From: Limnobacter sp.
GTDB lineage: Bacteria; Pseudomonadota; Gammaproteobacteria; Burkholderiales; Burkholderiaceae_B
Length of the DNA stretch: 5,296 bases
Reading direction: 5' to 3'
Assembly: GCA_012032215.1 (NCBI GenBank)
Contig: JAAURO010000154.1
Location: 1 to 5,296 of the forward strand
Below the pieces are notes generated by a model, which worked only from the letters and a program-made list of their open reading frames with translations, made no database searches and was not told the DNA's origin. Position 1 is the stretch's first letter. Each line of letters opens with the position of its first letter. A program made the position numbers and the translations under genes. Below, in pieces: positions 1 to 5,296 of the stretch.

Positions 1-264
1 TCACGCGACACGACGGTGTCCTCGCGCAAAGCGGCCATGTCGAGCGCCATGCGCAGTGATTTCTCGAAGCCTGCGCGGTGCGGCAGCATGGCGCTGGAAT
101 TCTGCCCGGACGATTCCGGATACAGGCCCGAGTCGTTGGCGGTGGCGCCCGCTCCCAGGTCACGGCAGACGATGAGCACGCGGTCGAAGCCCTGCACCTG
201 GAAGCGCAGCTCGAGCTTGGTGTCGCCTTCCTGGTAGCGCTGCAACAGCGGCAGGCCACGGCGG
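1..264 (-). CDS. Unrecognised G+C-rich coding fragment (C-terminal part of the chimeric frame)
   Basis: Residues 57-144 of the frame that starts at 434 form a plausible coding segment. It uses G/C-ending codons heavily, unlike the neighbouring ppsA block, and gives a soluble sequence with stretches such as LELRFQVQGFDRVLIVC (a likely beta-strand pair), RDLGAGATANDSGLYPESS and a helical tail AGFEKSLRMALDMAAL. The frame is open to the window edge. I do not recognise the family. The composition and junction suggest an accessory gene, perhaps from a conjugative or integrative element, but that is a guess. The plus-strand frames over the same bases look like shadows: they give Ser/Arg/Ala-rich sequence with no fold-like pattern. 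Confidence 0.45.
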
Positions 265-434
265 CAAAAAACGCCCGCTACTGCAATTTGAACACTCAGT
301 GGAACCTGCAAATAAGCGCTTAAAGCACCCAGCAAAGCGCCTACCGCCAACAGCAACAAATAAAAAGTGCCACTGGTTAATTCAGCAATAACCAGAACGC
401 CTGCCAGTAGCAGCCAAAAAGTGGTGTCGCTCAT
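1..434 (-). pseudogene. NfeD-like membrane protein N-terminus fused to unrelated sequence (partial, runs off left edge)
   Basis: Reading from the ATG at 434, an open frame of 144 codons continues past the window edge. Residues 1-56 (MSDTTFWLLLAGVLVIAEL...) look like the short NfeD-like family (COG1585 type): a hydrophobic helix at about 6-18, a second at about 22-43 containing TFYLLLLAVGALLG, and the start of a third at about 46. Family members of this kind act in the inner membrane, usually beside a stomatin/SPFH protein. The third helix should continue, but after GVF (residue 56) the frame passes into polar, G+C-rich coding sequence (CRRGLPLLQRYQEGD...) with no NfeD character. The start is supported by AGGAG seven bases upstream and by a 13-base gap after the ppsA stop, so the gene was probably cotranscribed with ppsA. 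I read it as a broken gene joined in frame to foreign sequence near 264-270. A homopolymer error in the A6 run at 266-271 could also affect this junction. Confidence 0.7.
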
Positions 435-441
435 TCAGCTA

Positions 442-446
442 CTCCT
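442..446 (-). promoter_or_regulatory. Ribosome binding site of the NfeD-like gene
   Basis: The minus strand reads AGGAG, then seven bases, then the ATG at 434. It lies immediately after the ppsA stop codon (450-448). This fixes the start of the NfeD-like frame and implies translation from a ppsA readthrough transcript. Confidence 0.7.
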
Positions 447-447
447 G

Positions 448-2864
448 TTATCGTTTGTTGGCCAGACGTTGCCAGGTGTCCACCACGGTGTCGGGGTTGA
501 GGGAAATGGATTCAATACCTTCGCCGGCAAGCCATTGGGCAAAATCCAGGTGGTCAGAGGGGCCTTGGCCGCAAATGCCGATGTATTTGCCCTGCTTCAC
601 GCACGCACGAATGGCCAGTGACAGCAACGCCCTGACGGCGGGGTCGCGTTCATCGAAGTCTGCCGCCAGCAACTCCAGGCCAGAGTCGCGATCAAGCCCC
701 AGGGTAAGCTGGGTCAGGTCGTTGGAACCAATCGAGAAACCATCGAAGTATTCCAGAAACTGTTCGGCCAGCACCGCATTGGAGGGGACTTCGCACATCA
801 TGATGATCTTCAGGCCATTGTCGCCGCTTTTCAGGCCATTTTTAGCGAGCAGATCCACCACGCGTGCGGCTTGGCCCAGCGTGCGCACAAAAGGCACCAT
901 CACCTGGACATTGTGCAGACCCATTTGTTCGCGCACGCGTTTTAAGGCCAGGCATTCCATTTCAAAGCATTCAGAAAACTCTTCGGAAATATAGCGAGCC
1001 GCCCCCCTGAAGCCAAGCATGGGGTTTTCCTCTTCGGGTTCGTAGCGGCTGCCGCCTATGAGTTTGCGGTATTCGTTGGATTTGAAATCAGACAGCCGAA
1101 CAATCACGGGCTTGGGATAAAACGCAGCGGCAATGGTGGCAATGCCTTCAGCGAGCTTGTCTACAAAAACGCCACTGGGCTGGCGTGCCCACGCGCCACC
1201 GATTCCACGGCTTTTTTGAGATCGGAATCGATGTTGGGGTATTCCAGAATGGCTTTGGGATGCACGCCAATGGCGTTGTTGATGATAAATTCCAGGCGCG
1301 CCAGGCCCACGCCTTTGTTGGGCAATTGGCAAAAATTGAAAGCCAGCTGGGGGTTGCCTACGTTCATCATGATTTTAACGGGCACATCGGGCAAGGCACC
1401 GCGGCGCACTTCGGTGACTTCGGTTTCCAGCAGGCCTTCGTAAATGTTGCCGGTGTCGCCTTCCGAGCAGGAAACCGTCACCAGCATACCGTCTTTCAGG
1501 GTGTCGGTGGCATTGCCACAGCCCACCACAGCAGGAATACCCAGTTCGCGGGCAATAATGGCAGCGTGGCAGGTGCGGCCACCCCGGTTGGTCACAATAG
1601 CCGATGCGCGTTTCATGACCGGTTCCCAGTTGGGGTCGGTCATGTCGGTGACCAGAACATCGCCTTTTTGCACTTTGTCCATTTCGGCAGAATCGGCAAT
1701 CACCCGCACAGTGCCTGCACCAATTTTTTGGCCAATTGCGCGGCCAGTGCTTAGTACTGCCGAGTTGCCTTTCAGGCGATAGCTTAGCTGGACTTCTGCG
1801 TCTTTCTGGGAGTTTACGGTTTCGGGGCGGGCCTGCAAAATGTACAGCTTGCCGTTTGCACCGTCTTTGCCCCATTCAATGTCCATGGGCATGCCGTAAT
1901 GCTTTTCAATAATGACAGCATATTTGGCCAGTTGCACCACGTCTTCATCGGTTAAAGAATAGCGGTTGCGCTCTTCGGAAGGCACATCTACGGTGCGTAC
2001 CAGCTCTTTGGAAGAAGCATCGGCGGTGTTGAACACCATTTTGATGAGTTTCGAGCCAATCTGGCGGCGAATAATGGCTTGCTTGCCCGCAGCCAGCGTG
2101 GGTTTGAACACGTAAAACTCATCGGGGTTTACTGCGCCCTGCACCACGGTTTCGCCCAGGCCGTAGCTGGAGGTAATAAACACCACCTGGTCAAAACCGG
2201 ACTCGGTATCGAGCGTAAACATAACGCCTGCAGCGCCCAAATCGGAACGCACCATTTGCTGAATGCCGGCAGACAGCGCCACATCGGCATGTGCAAAGCC
2301 TTTGTGCACACGGTAGGAAATGGCGCGGTCGTTGTACAGCGAGGCAAACACTTCTTTGATTTTTTCCAGTACCTGCTCAATGCCATTTACATTCAGAAAG
2401 GTTTCTTGCTGGCCTGCAAACGAGGCATCGGGCAAATCTTCGGCAGTGGCCGAAGAGCGCACAGCTACGGCAATTTTGCCACCGCTGGCTTGCATCATGG
2501 CAGCATAGCTTTCCGTGATTGCAGCTTGTAAATCGGTGGGCAAAGGGGCCTCAGTTACCCACTTTCGAATTTCCGCGCCTGCTTTGGCAAGGGCGTTTAC
2601 ATCTTCCACATTCAGCGCATTCAGCTTGTGGTTAATGCGCTCAACCAGCTGGTTGGCTTTTAAAAACTCGCGGAAGGCATGGGCGGTGGTGGCAAAGCCG
2701 CCGGGCACTTGCACACCGGCATCGGCCAGTTGGGAAATCATTTCGCCCAAAGAAGAATTTTTACCGCCTACGGTATCTACGTCTTCTTTGCGCAGTTGCC
2801 CTAGAGGAACCACGAGCGCATTGGCGGGCACACCCACGGGGCTTGCTTGTGTTGAGTTGGACAT
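448..2864 (-). CDS. ppsA: Phosphoenolpyruvate synthase (pyruvate, water dikinase), interrupted by a -1 frameshift
   Basis: PpsA makes phosphoenolpyruvate, AMP and phosphate from pyruvate and ATP in the cytoplasm, feeding gluconeogenesis. The first frame (2864-1161, 567 aa) holds the ATP-grasp domain (about residues 20-350, with [10 protein letters not shown] at 136 and LQARPET at 343-349) and the phosphohistidine domain with [14 protein letters not shown], the swivelling catalytic His being residue 433. The C-terminal PEP/pyruvate barrel starts there and continues in the next frame to the stop at 450-448. That second part includes [64 protein letters not shown] and ICGQGPSDH, whose Cys would be about residue 765. 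The break is in the A5 run at 1165-1169 (plus strand): one extra base turns ASPVAFL-stop into [15 protein letters not shown] and restores 805 aa, against 792 in E. coli. The start has AAGGTG just upstream. It is transcribed away from ppsR. Sequencing error or a real null allele are both possible. Confidence 0.96.
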
Positions 2865-2884
2865 ACATCACCTTGTCAATTTAA

Positions 2885-2930
2885 AAGAAATAGCGGATTA
2901 CACACTTTTAGATGCAATTTGCTATTTCTT
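2885..2930. repeat. Perfect 10-bp inverted repeat in the ppsA leader/promoter region
   Basis: AAGAAATAGC (2885-2894) and GCTATTTCTT (2921-2930) are exact reverse complements separated by 26 bases. The right arm lies 57-66 bases upstream of the ppsA start. On the minus strand the spacer carries a weak promoter-like pair: TTGCAT overlapping the inner edge of the right arm, and CTATTT overlapping the left arm at 18-base spacing. It could be a looped operator, two half-sites, or an mRNA hairpin in the ppsA leader. The symmetry is seen directly; the function is inferred. Confidence 0.5.
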
Positions 2931-2933
2931 CGC

Positions 2934-2960
2934 CACCAAGCGCACGAAGTACACCAAGTA
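2934..2960. repeat. Three tandem imperfect 9-bp direct repeats
   Basis: Three consecutive 9-mers, CACCAAGCG, CACGAAGTA and CACCAAGTA, lie between ppsA and ppsR, directly next to the inverted repeat. Period-9 repeats of this flavour occur in intergenic DNA of many environmental bacteria, so they may be a mobile or slippage-derived repeat rather than a regulator site. Nothing here identifies a binding protein. Confidence 0.5.
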
Positions 2961-3027
2961 CCCTGCCATGCCTACACACTTTACCTTGACTGATTGTAAA
3001 CTGTATCACCGCAATGAATAACGAGCC

Positions 3028-3032
3028 TGGAG
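3028..3032 (+). promoter_or_regulatory. Ribosome binding site of ppsR
   Basis: The sequence TGGAG lies seven bases ahead of the ATG at 3040. This supports that ATG over later in-frame starts and matches the usual N-terminus of the family, in which [17 protein letters not shown] follows within a few residues. Confidence 0.6.
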
Positions 3033-3039
3033 TTTAACA

Positions 3040-3875
3040 ATGAGCACACCGCCTCTCGTGGAAAGAACTGTTGTTTTTCTATCAGATGGCACCGGAATTA
3101 CCGCAGAAACCCTTGGTCATGCGGTGCTGGCCCAGTTTGATGGCGCGCGGTTCCGGCAAGTGCGCATTCCGTTCATTGATTCTGAGGTAAAAGCCATTGC
3201 TGCCCGGCAAAAATCGACGACCTTGCCACCTACGATGGAAAGCCGCCGGTGGTGTTCAGCACGCTGGTTAATCCACGAATCAACCAGGTGGTGAAACAGG
3301 CCAAAGGCATTTTTATGGACTTGTTTCAAACCTTTGTAGAACCTCTGGAAGCCGAGCTGGGCTTGAAAAGCACCCACCGCATTGGCCGCTCGCACACCAT
3401 TACCGACGATTCTGGCTACAAAGACCGCATAGAAGCCATTAATTTTGCGTTGGCCCACGACGATGGGCAAACCGCCCGAGACCTGGAAGCCGCCGATGTA
3501 ATTTTGGTAGGCGTTTCGCGTTCGGGAAAAACCCCCACCAGCCTGTATCTGGCCATGCAGTACGGCGTAAAAGCAGCCAATTACCCGCTTATTCCCGAAG
3601 ATTTCGACCGTGGAGAACTACCAAGCGCCCTGCCCCCACACAAACACAAAATTTTTGGGCTGTCTATTTCGGCAGAGCGCCTTTCTGAAATACGCAATGA
3701 ACGCAGGCCCAGCAGCGTGTATGCATCGCTGGAAAACTGCCGCAAAGAAACCAAAGCCGCCGAGCACATGATGCGCCGCGAAGGCATAAACTGGTTAAGT
3801 TCTACCAGCAAATCCATTGAAGAAATAGCCACCACCATTTTGCAGGATTTGAATTTGGGGCGGGTTATTTATTAG
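3040..3875 (+). CDS. ppsR: PEP synthase regulatory protein (bifunctional kinase/pyrophosphorylase, DUF299), interrupted by a -1 frameshift
   Basis: PpsR inactivates PEP synthase by ADP-dependent phosphorylation of an active-site threonine and reactivates it by phosphate-dependent removal, releasing pyrophosphate. The Thr two residues before the PpsA catalytic His (GGRTCH) is the expected target. The first frame carries the family N-terminus [20 protein letters not shown] and [13 protein letters not shown]. After the A5 run at 3209-3213 the correct sequence moves to another frame ([23 protein letters not shown]...), which runs to TAG at 3873-3875. Adding one A gives a 278-residue protein, against 277 in E. 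coli. The P-loop GVSRSGKT falls at about residues 158-165 of the restored protein, and [16 protein letters not shown] and the C-terminal [13 protein letters not shown] are also family-typical. It is divergent from its target ppsA. Without the repair, translation ends at 3294 after 84 residues and there is no P-loop. Confidence 0.96.
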
Positions 3876-3945
3876 CTGGCAAATCCCGCTTATAGGGCAT
3901 GGCATTCACCAAATCTTGATTTAACGTCCATTAAGGAGCTCTGAT
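3876..3945 (+). other. Short intergenic gap between ppsR and the hipBA remnant
   Basis: Seventy bases with no convincing terminator for ppsR: only a weak CCC/GGG pairing near 3886-3897, with no T-run after it. No promoter pair stands out; TTGATT at 3916-3921 has no -10 at the right distance. Composition changes abruptly at its right end, where the G+C-rich hipB remnant starts. Confidence 0.5.
3933..3938 (+). promoter_or_regulatory. Strong Shine-Dalgarno site before the hipB remnant
   Basis: AAGGAG lies seven bases ahead of the ATG at 3946. It is the best ribosome binding site in the window, yet it precedes a truncated antitoxin. The original hipB start was probably kept while the codons just after it were lost. 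Confidence 0.6.
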
Positions 3946-4185
3946 ATGGCGGAGCGGGCATCCATCACCCGCATGACGCTGAGCAAAATCGAGAAAGGCG
4001 AACCGGGCGCATCCATCGGAGCCTATGCCACCGTGCTGTTCGTGCTGGGCATGGTGGAGCGTCTGGGGGCGCTGGCGGATGTGACGCAGGATGCAGTCGG
4101 GCTGGAGCTGGACGAAGAACGCCTGCCGCAGCGCATCCGCCGAACCAAACAGAATCCGGGCAAATCCAAACCGGCGAAGGATTAG
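3946..4185 (+). pseudogene. hipB: HipB-type XRE antitoxin, N-terminally truncated
   Basis: The 79-residue frame reads MAERASITRMTLSKIEKGEP and onwards. This matches the second half of an XRE helix-turn-helix, the recognition helix with the TLSKIEKG signature, followed by the C-terminal helices typical of antitoxins paired with COG3550 HipA proteins (GAYATVLFVLGMVERLGALAD, then LDEERLPQRIRR). Family members have about 25-30 more residues before AERA, containing the first helices of the fold. These are missing, so DNA binding is unlikely. The frame keeps a good ribosome binding site and ends three bases before the hipA ATG, the usual tight hipBA spacing. The loss seems to be a small deletion just after the start codon, or recombination with upstream DNA. 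Codons are G/C-ending, unlike ppsR. Confidence 0.75.
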
Positions 4186-4188
4186 AAC

Positions 4189-4805
4189 ATGGAAAAAGAA
4201 ATCTTCGTCTATGTGGATTTGAACGGTGCACCGCATCTGGCGGGGCGGCTATGGACACGCCGCGCACCTTGCAGGAGATCGACTATCTGCTGATGGTCTA
4301 TGACGAAGCCCGTCAGGGCGCGTTGCGGTTCTCGGAAACCGATAGCGACGAGGATTTGCGTTTGCTGCTGGCTCCCGGATCATCGCTGGGCGGCGCTCGC
4401 CCCAAGGCTTCCGTGCACGACCGCGACGGGCATCTGAGCATCGCCAAATTCCTCCATAAGGACGATGAAATCAACACCGTGCGCTGGGAAGCCGTGGCCC
4501 TGACACTGGCGAAGAAAGCCGGATTGCCGGTGACGGACTGGCAGCTGGCTCCGGCCTATGACCTCAACCCCGTGCCGCTCGACATCCGCCCCAAAATTCT
4601 CACCACCACGATTACCGAGGATGACGGCACGGCTTCGCTGGAACTGGCAAGGGAAGTGGCTGGATATTTTGAATTGAAGCCCGCCGAGGCGGAGGCGATC
4701 ATAGCGGAAGTGCAGACAGCGGTATCCGCGTGGCGGCAGGAGGCCGCAAGACTTGACCTGACCTCCGCCGAGATCGAGCGCATGGCATCGGCGTTCAGCG
4801 AATAA
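4189..4805 (+). pseudogene. hipA: HipA-type kinase toxin, degraded by three internal deletions
   Basis: HipA toxins are serine/threonine kinases; the E. coli enzyme phosphorylates glutamyl-tRNA synthetase and is neutralised by HipB. The start at 4189 gives MEKEIFVYVDLNGAPHLAGRLW, the usual N-terminus. The sequence then jumps at about 4254-4257 to TPRTLQEIDYLLM in another frame, so translation from 4189 stops at 4291-4293. The second frame (ATG 4251 to TAA 4803-4805, 184 aa) runs through GALRFSE, then TDSDEDLRLLLAPGSSLGGARPKASV (the Gly/Ser-rich nucleotide-loop region), INTVRWEAVALTLA and VTDWQL, then jumps to APAYDLNPVP and the normal C-terminal helices ending ERMASAF. From my memory of the family (about 420-440 aa), roughly 80-90, 30 and 110 residues are missing at the three joins. 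The last join removes the catalytic loop and metal-binding region (the N-x-x-x-x-N-x-D-D-H type motif). It cannot be an active kinase. Confidence 0.85.
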
Positions 4806-4893
4806 AGAAAAGCCCCTCACGAGGGGATTTCATCATGTAACGCCGGTGCAGTTCATGCTGGATCGTTTCCAGCGAGGCCAGCGCATTGCGGCG
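4795..4893 (-). pseudogene. C-terminal tail of an unrecognised convergent gene
   Basis: On the minus strand an open frame from the IS30 junction (about 4893) to TGA at 4797-4795 encodes about 32 residues, including ALASLETIQHELHRRYMMKS and PREGLFFIR. The codons (GCG CTG GCC TCG CTG GAA ACG ATC CAG) look like those of a G+C-rich coding gene and match the hipA remnant in style. The tail overlaps the end of hipA by 11 bases. A TAA in the same frame at 4896-4894 lies just beyond the junction, so the upstream part seems lost to the transposase insertion. I do not recognise the family, and chance openness over this length is possible. Confidence 0.3.
4813..4826. terminator. Possible bidirectional terminator after hipA
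   Basis: CCCCT (4813-4817), a four-base loop and AGGGG (4822-4826) form a short hairpin eight bases after the hipA stop. Read on the minus strand it is followed by CTTTTCTTT, a fair termination tail. Read on the plus strand it is followed only by ATTTC. It sits inside the possible convergent coding tail, which weakens either that gene call or this one. Confidence 0.45.
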
Positions 4894-5050
4894 TTATTTT
4901 TCCAAAAAAACAGCTCTGGGAAAAATCAGTCAACAAAAATTCAGGGATGCTCAGTTTTTAATCAACATGCGACCCAGAAAGGCTTTAGACTACAGAACCC
5001 CGATTGAAGTAATTACGGGTAAGCCTGTGTCGCTTATTGTGGGGATCTAG
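4886..5050 (+). mobile_element. IS30-family transposase, C-terminal remnant
   Basis: From about 4889 the plus strand reads RYFSKKTALGKISQQ, then FRDAQFLINMRPRKALDYRT, then PIEVITG, ending at TAG 5048-5050. This is the classic end of an IS30-type DDE transposase: an RYFPKGT-like segment, a helix, then a variant of LNxRPRKxLxYRTPxEVF. The N-terminal helix-turn-helix and the D, D and E catalytic residues lie upstream in intact copies and are absent here, so it is a dead fragment of about 54 codons. It starts abruptly where the G+C-rich sequence ends and has no start codon. I could not identify a terminal inverted repeat downstream. Confidence 0.75.
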
Positions 5051-5150
5051 GAAACACATACTGTTAGGGAACCCCTGAACAAACCACCAACCCCAAGACA
5101 GCGAAGCAAAAAGCAACAAACTTCTTATTTCTGCACAGATTTTGTATTAA

Positions 5151-5174
5151 AAAAAGCCCCTCAACCGGCTTTTT
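5151..5174. terminator. Bidirectional rho-independent terminator
   Basis: AAAAAGCC (5151-5158) pairs exactly with GGCTTTTT (5167-5174) around an eight-base loop. Read on the minus strand the GGC arm is followed by seven T, a strong tail, so it would terminate the frame entering from the right edge. On the plus strand it is followed by five T and could stop readthrough from the IS30 remnant. Confidence 0.65.
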
Positions 5175-5205
5175 CAGGCATGAAACCCCTCAAAAACCCC
5201 TTTTT

Positions 5206-5220
5206 CGCCCGTTTTGGGCG
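5206..5220. repeat. Short GC-rich hairpin
   Basis: CGCCC (5206-5210) and GGGCG (5216-5220) pair around GTTTT. On the minus strand it begins 15 bases after the stop of the frame entering from the right and is followed by GGGCGAAAAAGGGG, so it lacks a T-run and is not a standard terminator by itself. It may stabilise the 3' end of that transcript. Confidence 0.4.
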
Positions 5221-5235
5221 GATTCAGGGCGTGAT

Positions 5236-5296
5236 TCACCCCAAAGCCATCAGCTCCTTCCTCTTCAGATACAGATTGGTCAAGCCGATCAATGTG
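5236..5296 (-). CDS. C-terminal end of a minus-strand gene, possibly a transposase (partial)
   Basis: The minus strand from the right edge to TGA at 5238-5236 is open and encodes TLIGLTNLYLKRKELMALG, the last 19 residues of a protein whose body lies outside the window. The pattern IGLTNLYLxRxxLxALG resembles the ends of some IS4/IS5-superfamily transposases as I remember them. With insertion-sequence debris next door and a terminator downstream, a transposase is the most likely product. The fragment is too short to be sure. Confidence 0.4.
   Translation of the reverse strand, partial: TLIGLTNLYLKRKELMALG

Larger units (their letters stand above)
2865..3039. promoter_or_regulatory. Divergent ppsA-ppsR intergenic region
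   Basis: These 175 bases must hold the promoters of both genes. On the plus strand TTGACT (2986-2991) and the overlapping TTTACC (2980-2985) are -35-like, with TGTATC (3002-3007) as a poor -10 for the latter. No strong sigma-70 promoter is visible on either strand, so the exact start sites are not assigned. The region is A+T-rich near ppsA and contains the inverted and tandem repeats listed separately. Confidence 0.4.
5051..5235. other. Noncoding stretch between two transposase fragments
   Basis: No reading frame here looks coding. The stretch holds a candidate insertion-sequence end at 5067-5085 (GGGAACCCCTGAACAAACC; resemblance only from memory), a bidirectional terminator at 5151-5174 and a GC hairpin at 5206-5220. 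The motif CCCCTCA recurs at 5157-5163 and 5187-5193, and also at 4813-4819. This would fit the 3' untranslated part of an element whose transposase is read from the right on the minus strand. Confidence 0.4.

Noticed and set aside
455..994. Plus-strand 179-codon open frame opposite the 3' half of ppsA
   Set aside because: It is antisense to well-conserved PpsA sequence. The product is Ser/Arg/Pro-rich with no recognisable motif and is explained as a shadow.
1194..1332. ATG at 1332 on the minus strand as the start of a separate gene for the ppsA C-terminal half
   Set aside because: The first ~45 codons of that frame are an out-of-frame reading of PpsA. PpsA-like sequence in this frame begins only at the frameshift, so this is one gene.
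1185..1754. Plus-strand 189-codon frame opposite the middle of ppsA
   Set aside because: A His/Ala/Gly-rich shadow of the PpsA phosphohistidine and barrel regions, with no ribosome binding site or family resemblance.
2079..2531. Plus-strand 150-codon frame opposite the ppsA ATP-grasp region
   Set aside because: Antisense shadow of a conserved domain, with no independent evidence.
2515..3021. Plus-strand 168-codon frame crossing the ppsA start into the intergenic region
   Set aside because: It covers the PpsA N-terminus in antisense and then low-information intergenic sequence. No family features.
3249..3257. ATG at 3249 as a true start giving a short PpsR
   Set aside because: It lies inside the conserved segment [11 protein letters not shown] of the restored protein, has no ribosome binding site, and would lose the family N-terminus present upstream.
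3931..4236. Minus-strand frames of about 100 codons over hipB
   Set aside because: Antisense shadows of G+C-rich coding DNA, rich in Arg, Pro and His, without motifs.
4251..4253. ATG at 4251 as the genuine start of a small gene
   Set aside because: It appears to be created at a hipA deletion join. The true hipA start at 4189 with correct hipB spacing is still present.
4380..4820. Minus-strand 146-codon frame over hipA
   Set aside because: The complementary strand clearly encodes HipA segments. This frame has no family features.
1..5296. CRISPR array, tRNA, rRNA, riboswitch or retron-like RNA
   Set aside because: No regularly spaced repeats of CRISPR length, no cloverleaf with a T-arm motif, and no recognisable structured RNA were found by eye on either strand.

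Overview
The window looks like part of a betaproteobacterial chromosome, probably from the order Burkholderiales. The family Alcaligenaceae is my best guess. This rests on protein resemblance and on the gene order NfeD-like gene / ppsA / divergent ppsR, not on any rRNA marker. A core block of moderate G+C (about 265-3945) sits between stretches of different composition. On the left is a G+C-rich segment (1 to about 264). On the right are a G+C-rich toxin-antitoxin remnant (3946-4805) and more A+T-rich insertion-sequence debris (about 4890-5296).

Core block. ppsA (minus, 2864-448) encodes phosphoenolpyruvate synthase. Thirteen bases downstream begins a short NfeD-like membrane-protein gene (minus, from 434), whose second half is replaced by unrelated sequence. 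Divergent from ppsA lies ppsR (plus, 3040-3875), the bifunctional kinase/pyrophosphorylase that switches PEP synthase off and on. Target enzyme and regulator thus share a 175-base intergenic region. That region holds a perfect 10-bp inverted repeat and three tandem 9-bp direct repeats. Both ppsA and ppsR are broken by an apparent loss of one base in a run of five A (1165-1169 and 3209-3213). Restoring one base to each gives an 805-residue PpsA and a 278-residue PpsR, the normal family lengths, with all catalytic motifs I can recognise. This could be homopolymer sequencing error or real parallel loss.

Accessory right flank. A hipBA-type toxin-antitoxin pair follows ppsR but is wrecked. HipB lacks most of its helix-turn-helix. 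HipA has lost three internal blocks, including the whole kinase catalytic core. After it come a hairpin, the tail of an unrecognised convergent reading frame, the last ~50 residues of an IS30-type transposase, a strong bidirectional hairpin terminator, and the last 19 residues of another minus-strand reading frame, possibly a transposase, running off the right edge.

I see no intact novel system. The points most worth a second look are the matched frameshifts in ppsA and ppsR, the layered deletions in hipBA, the in-frame chimera at the left edge, and the structured ppsA-ppsR intergenic region.
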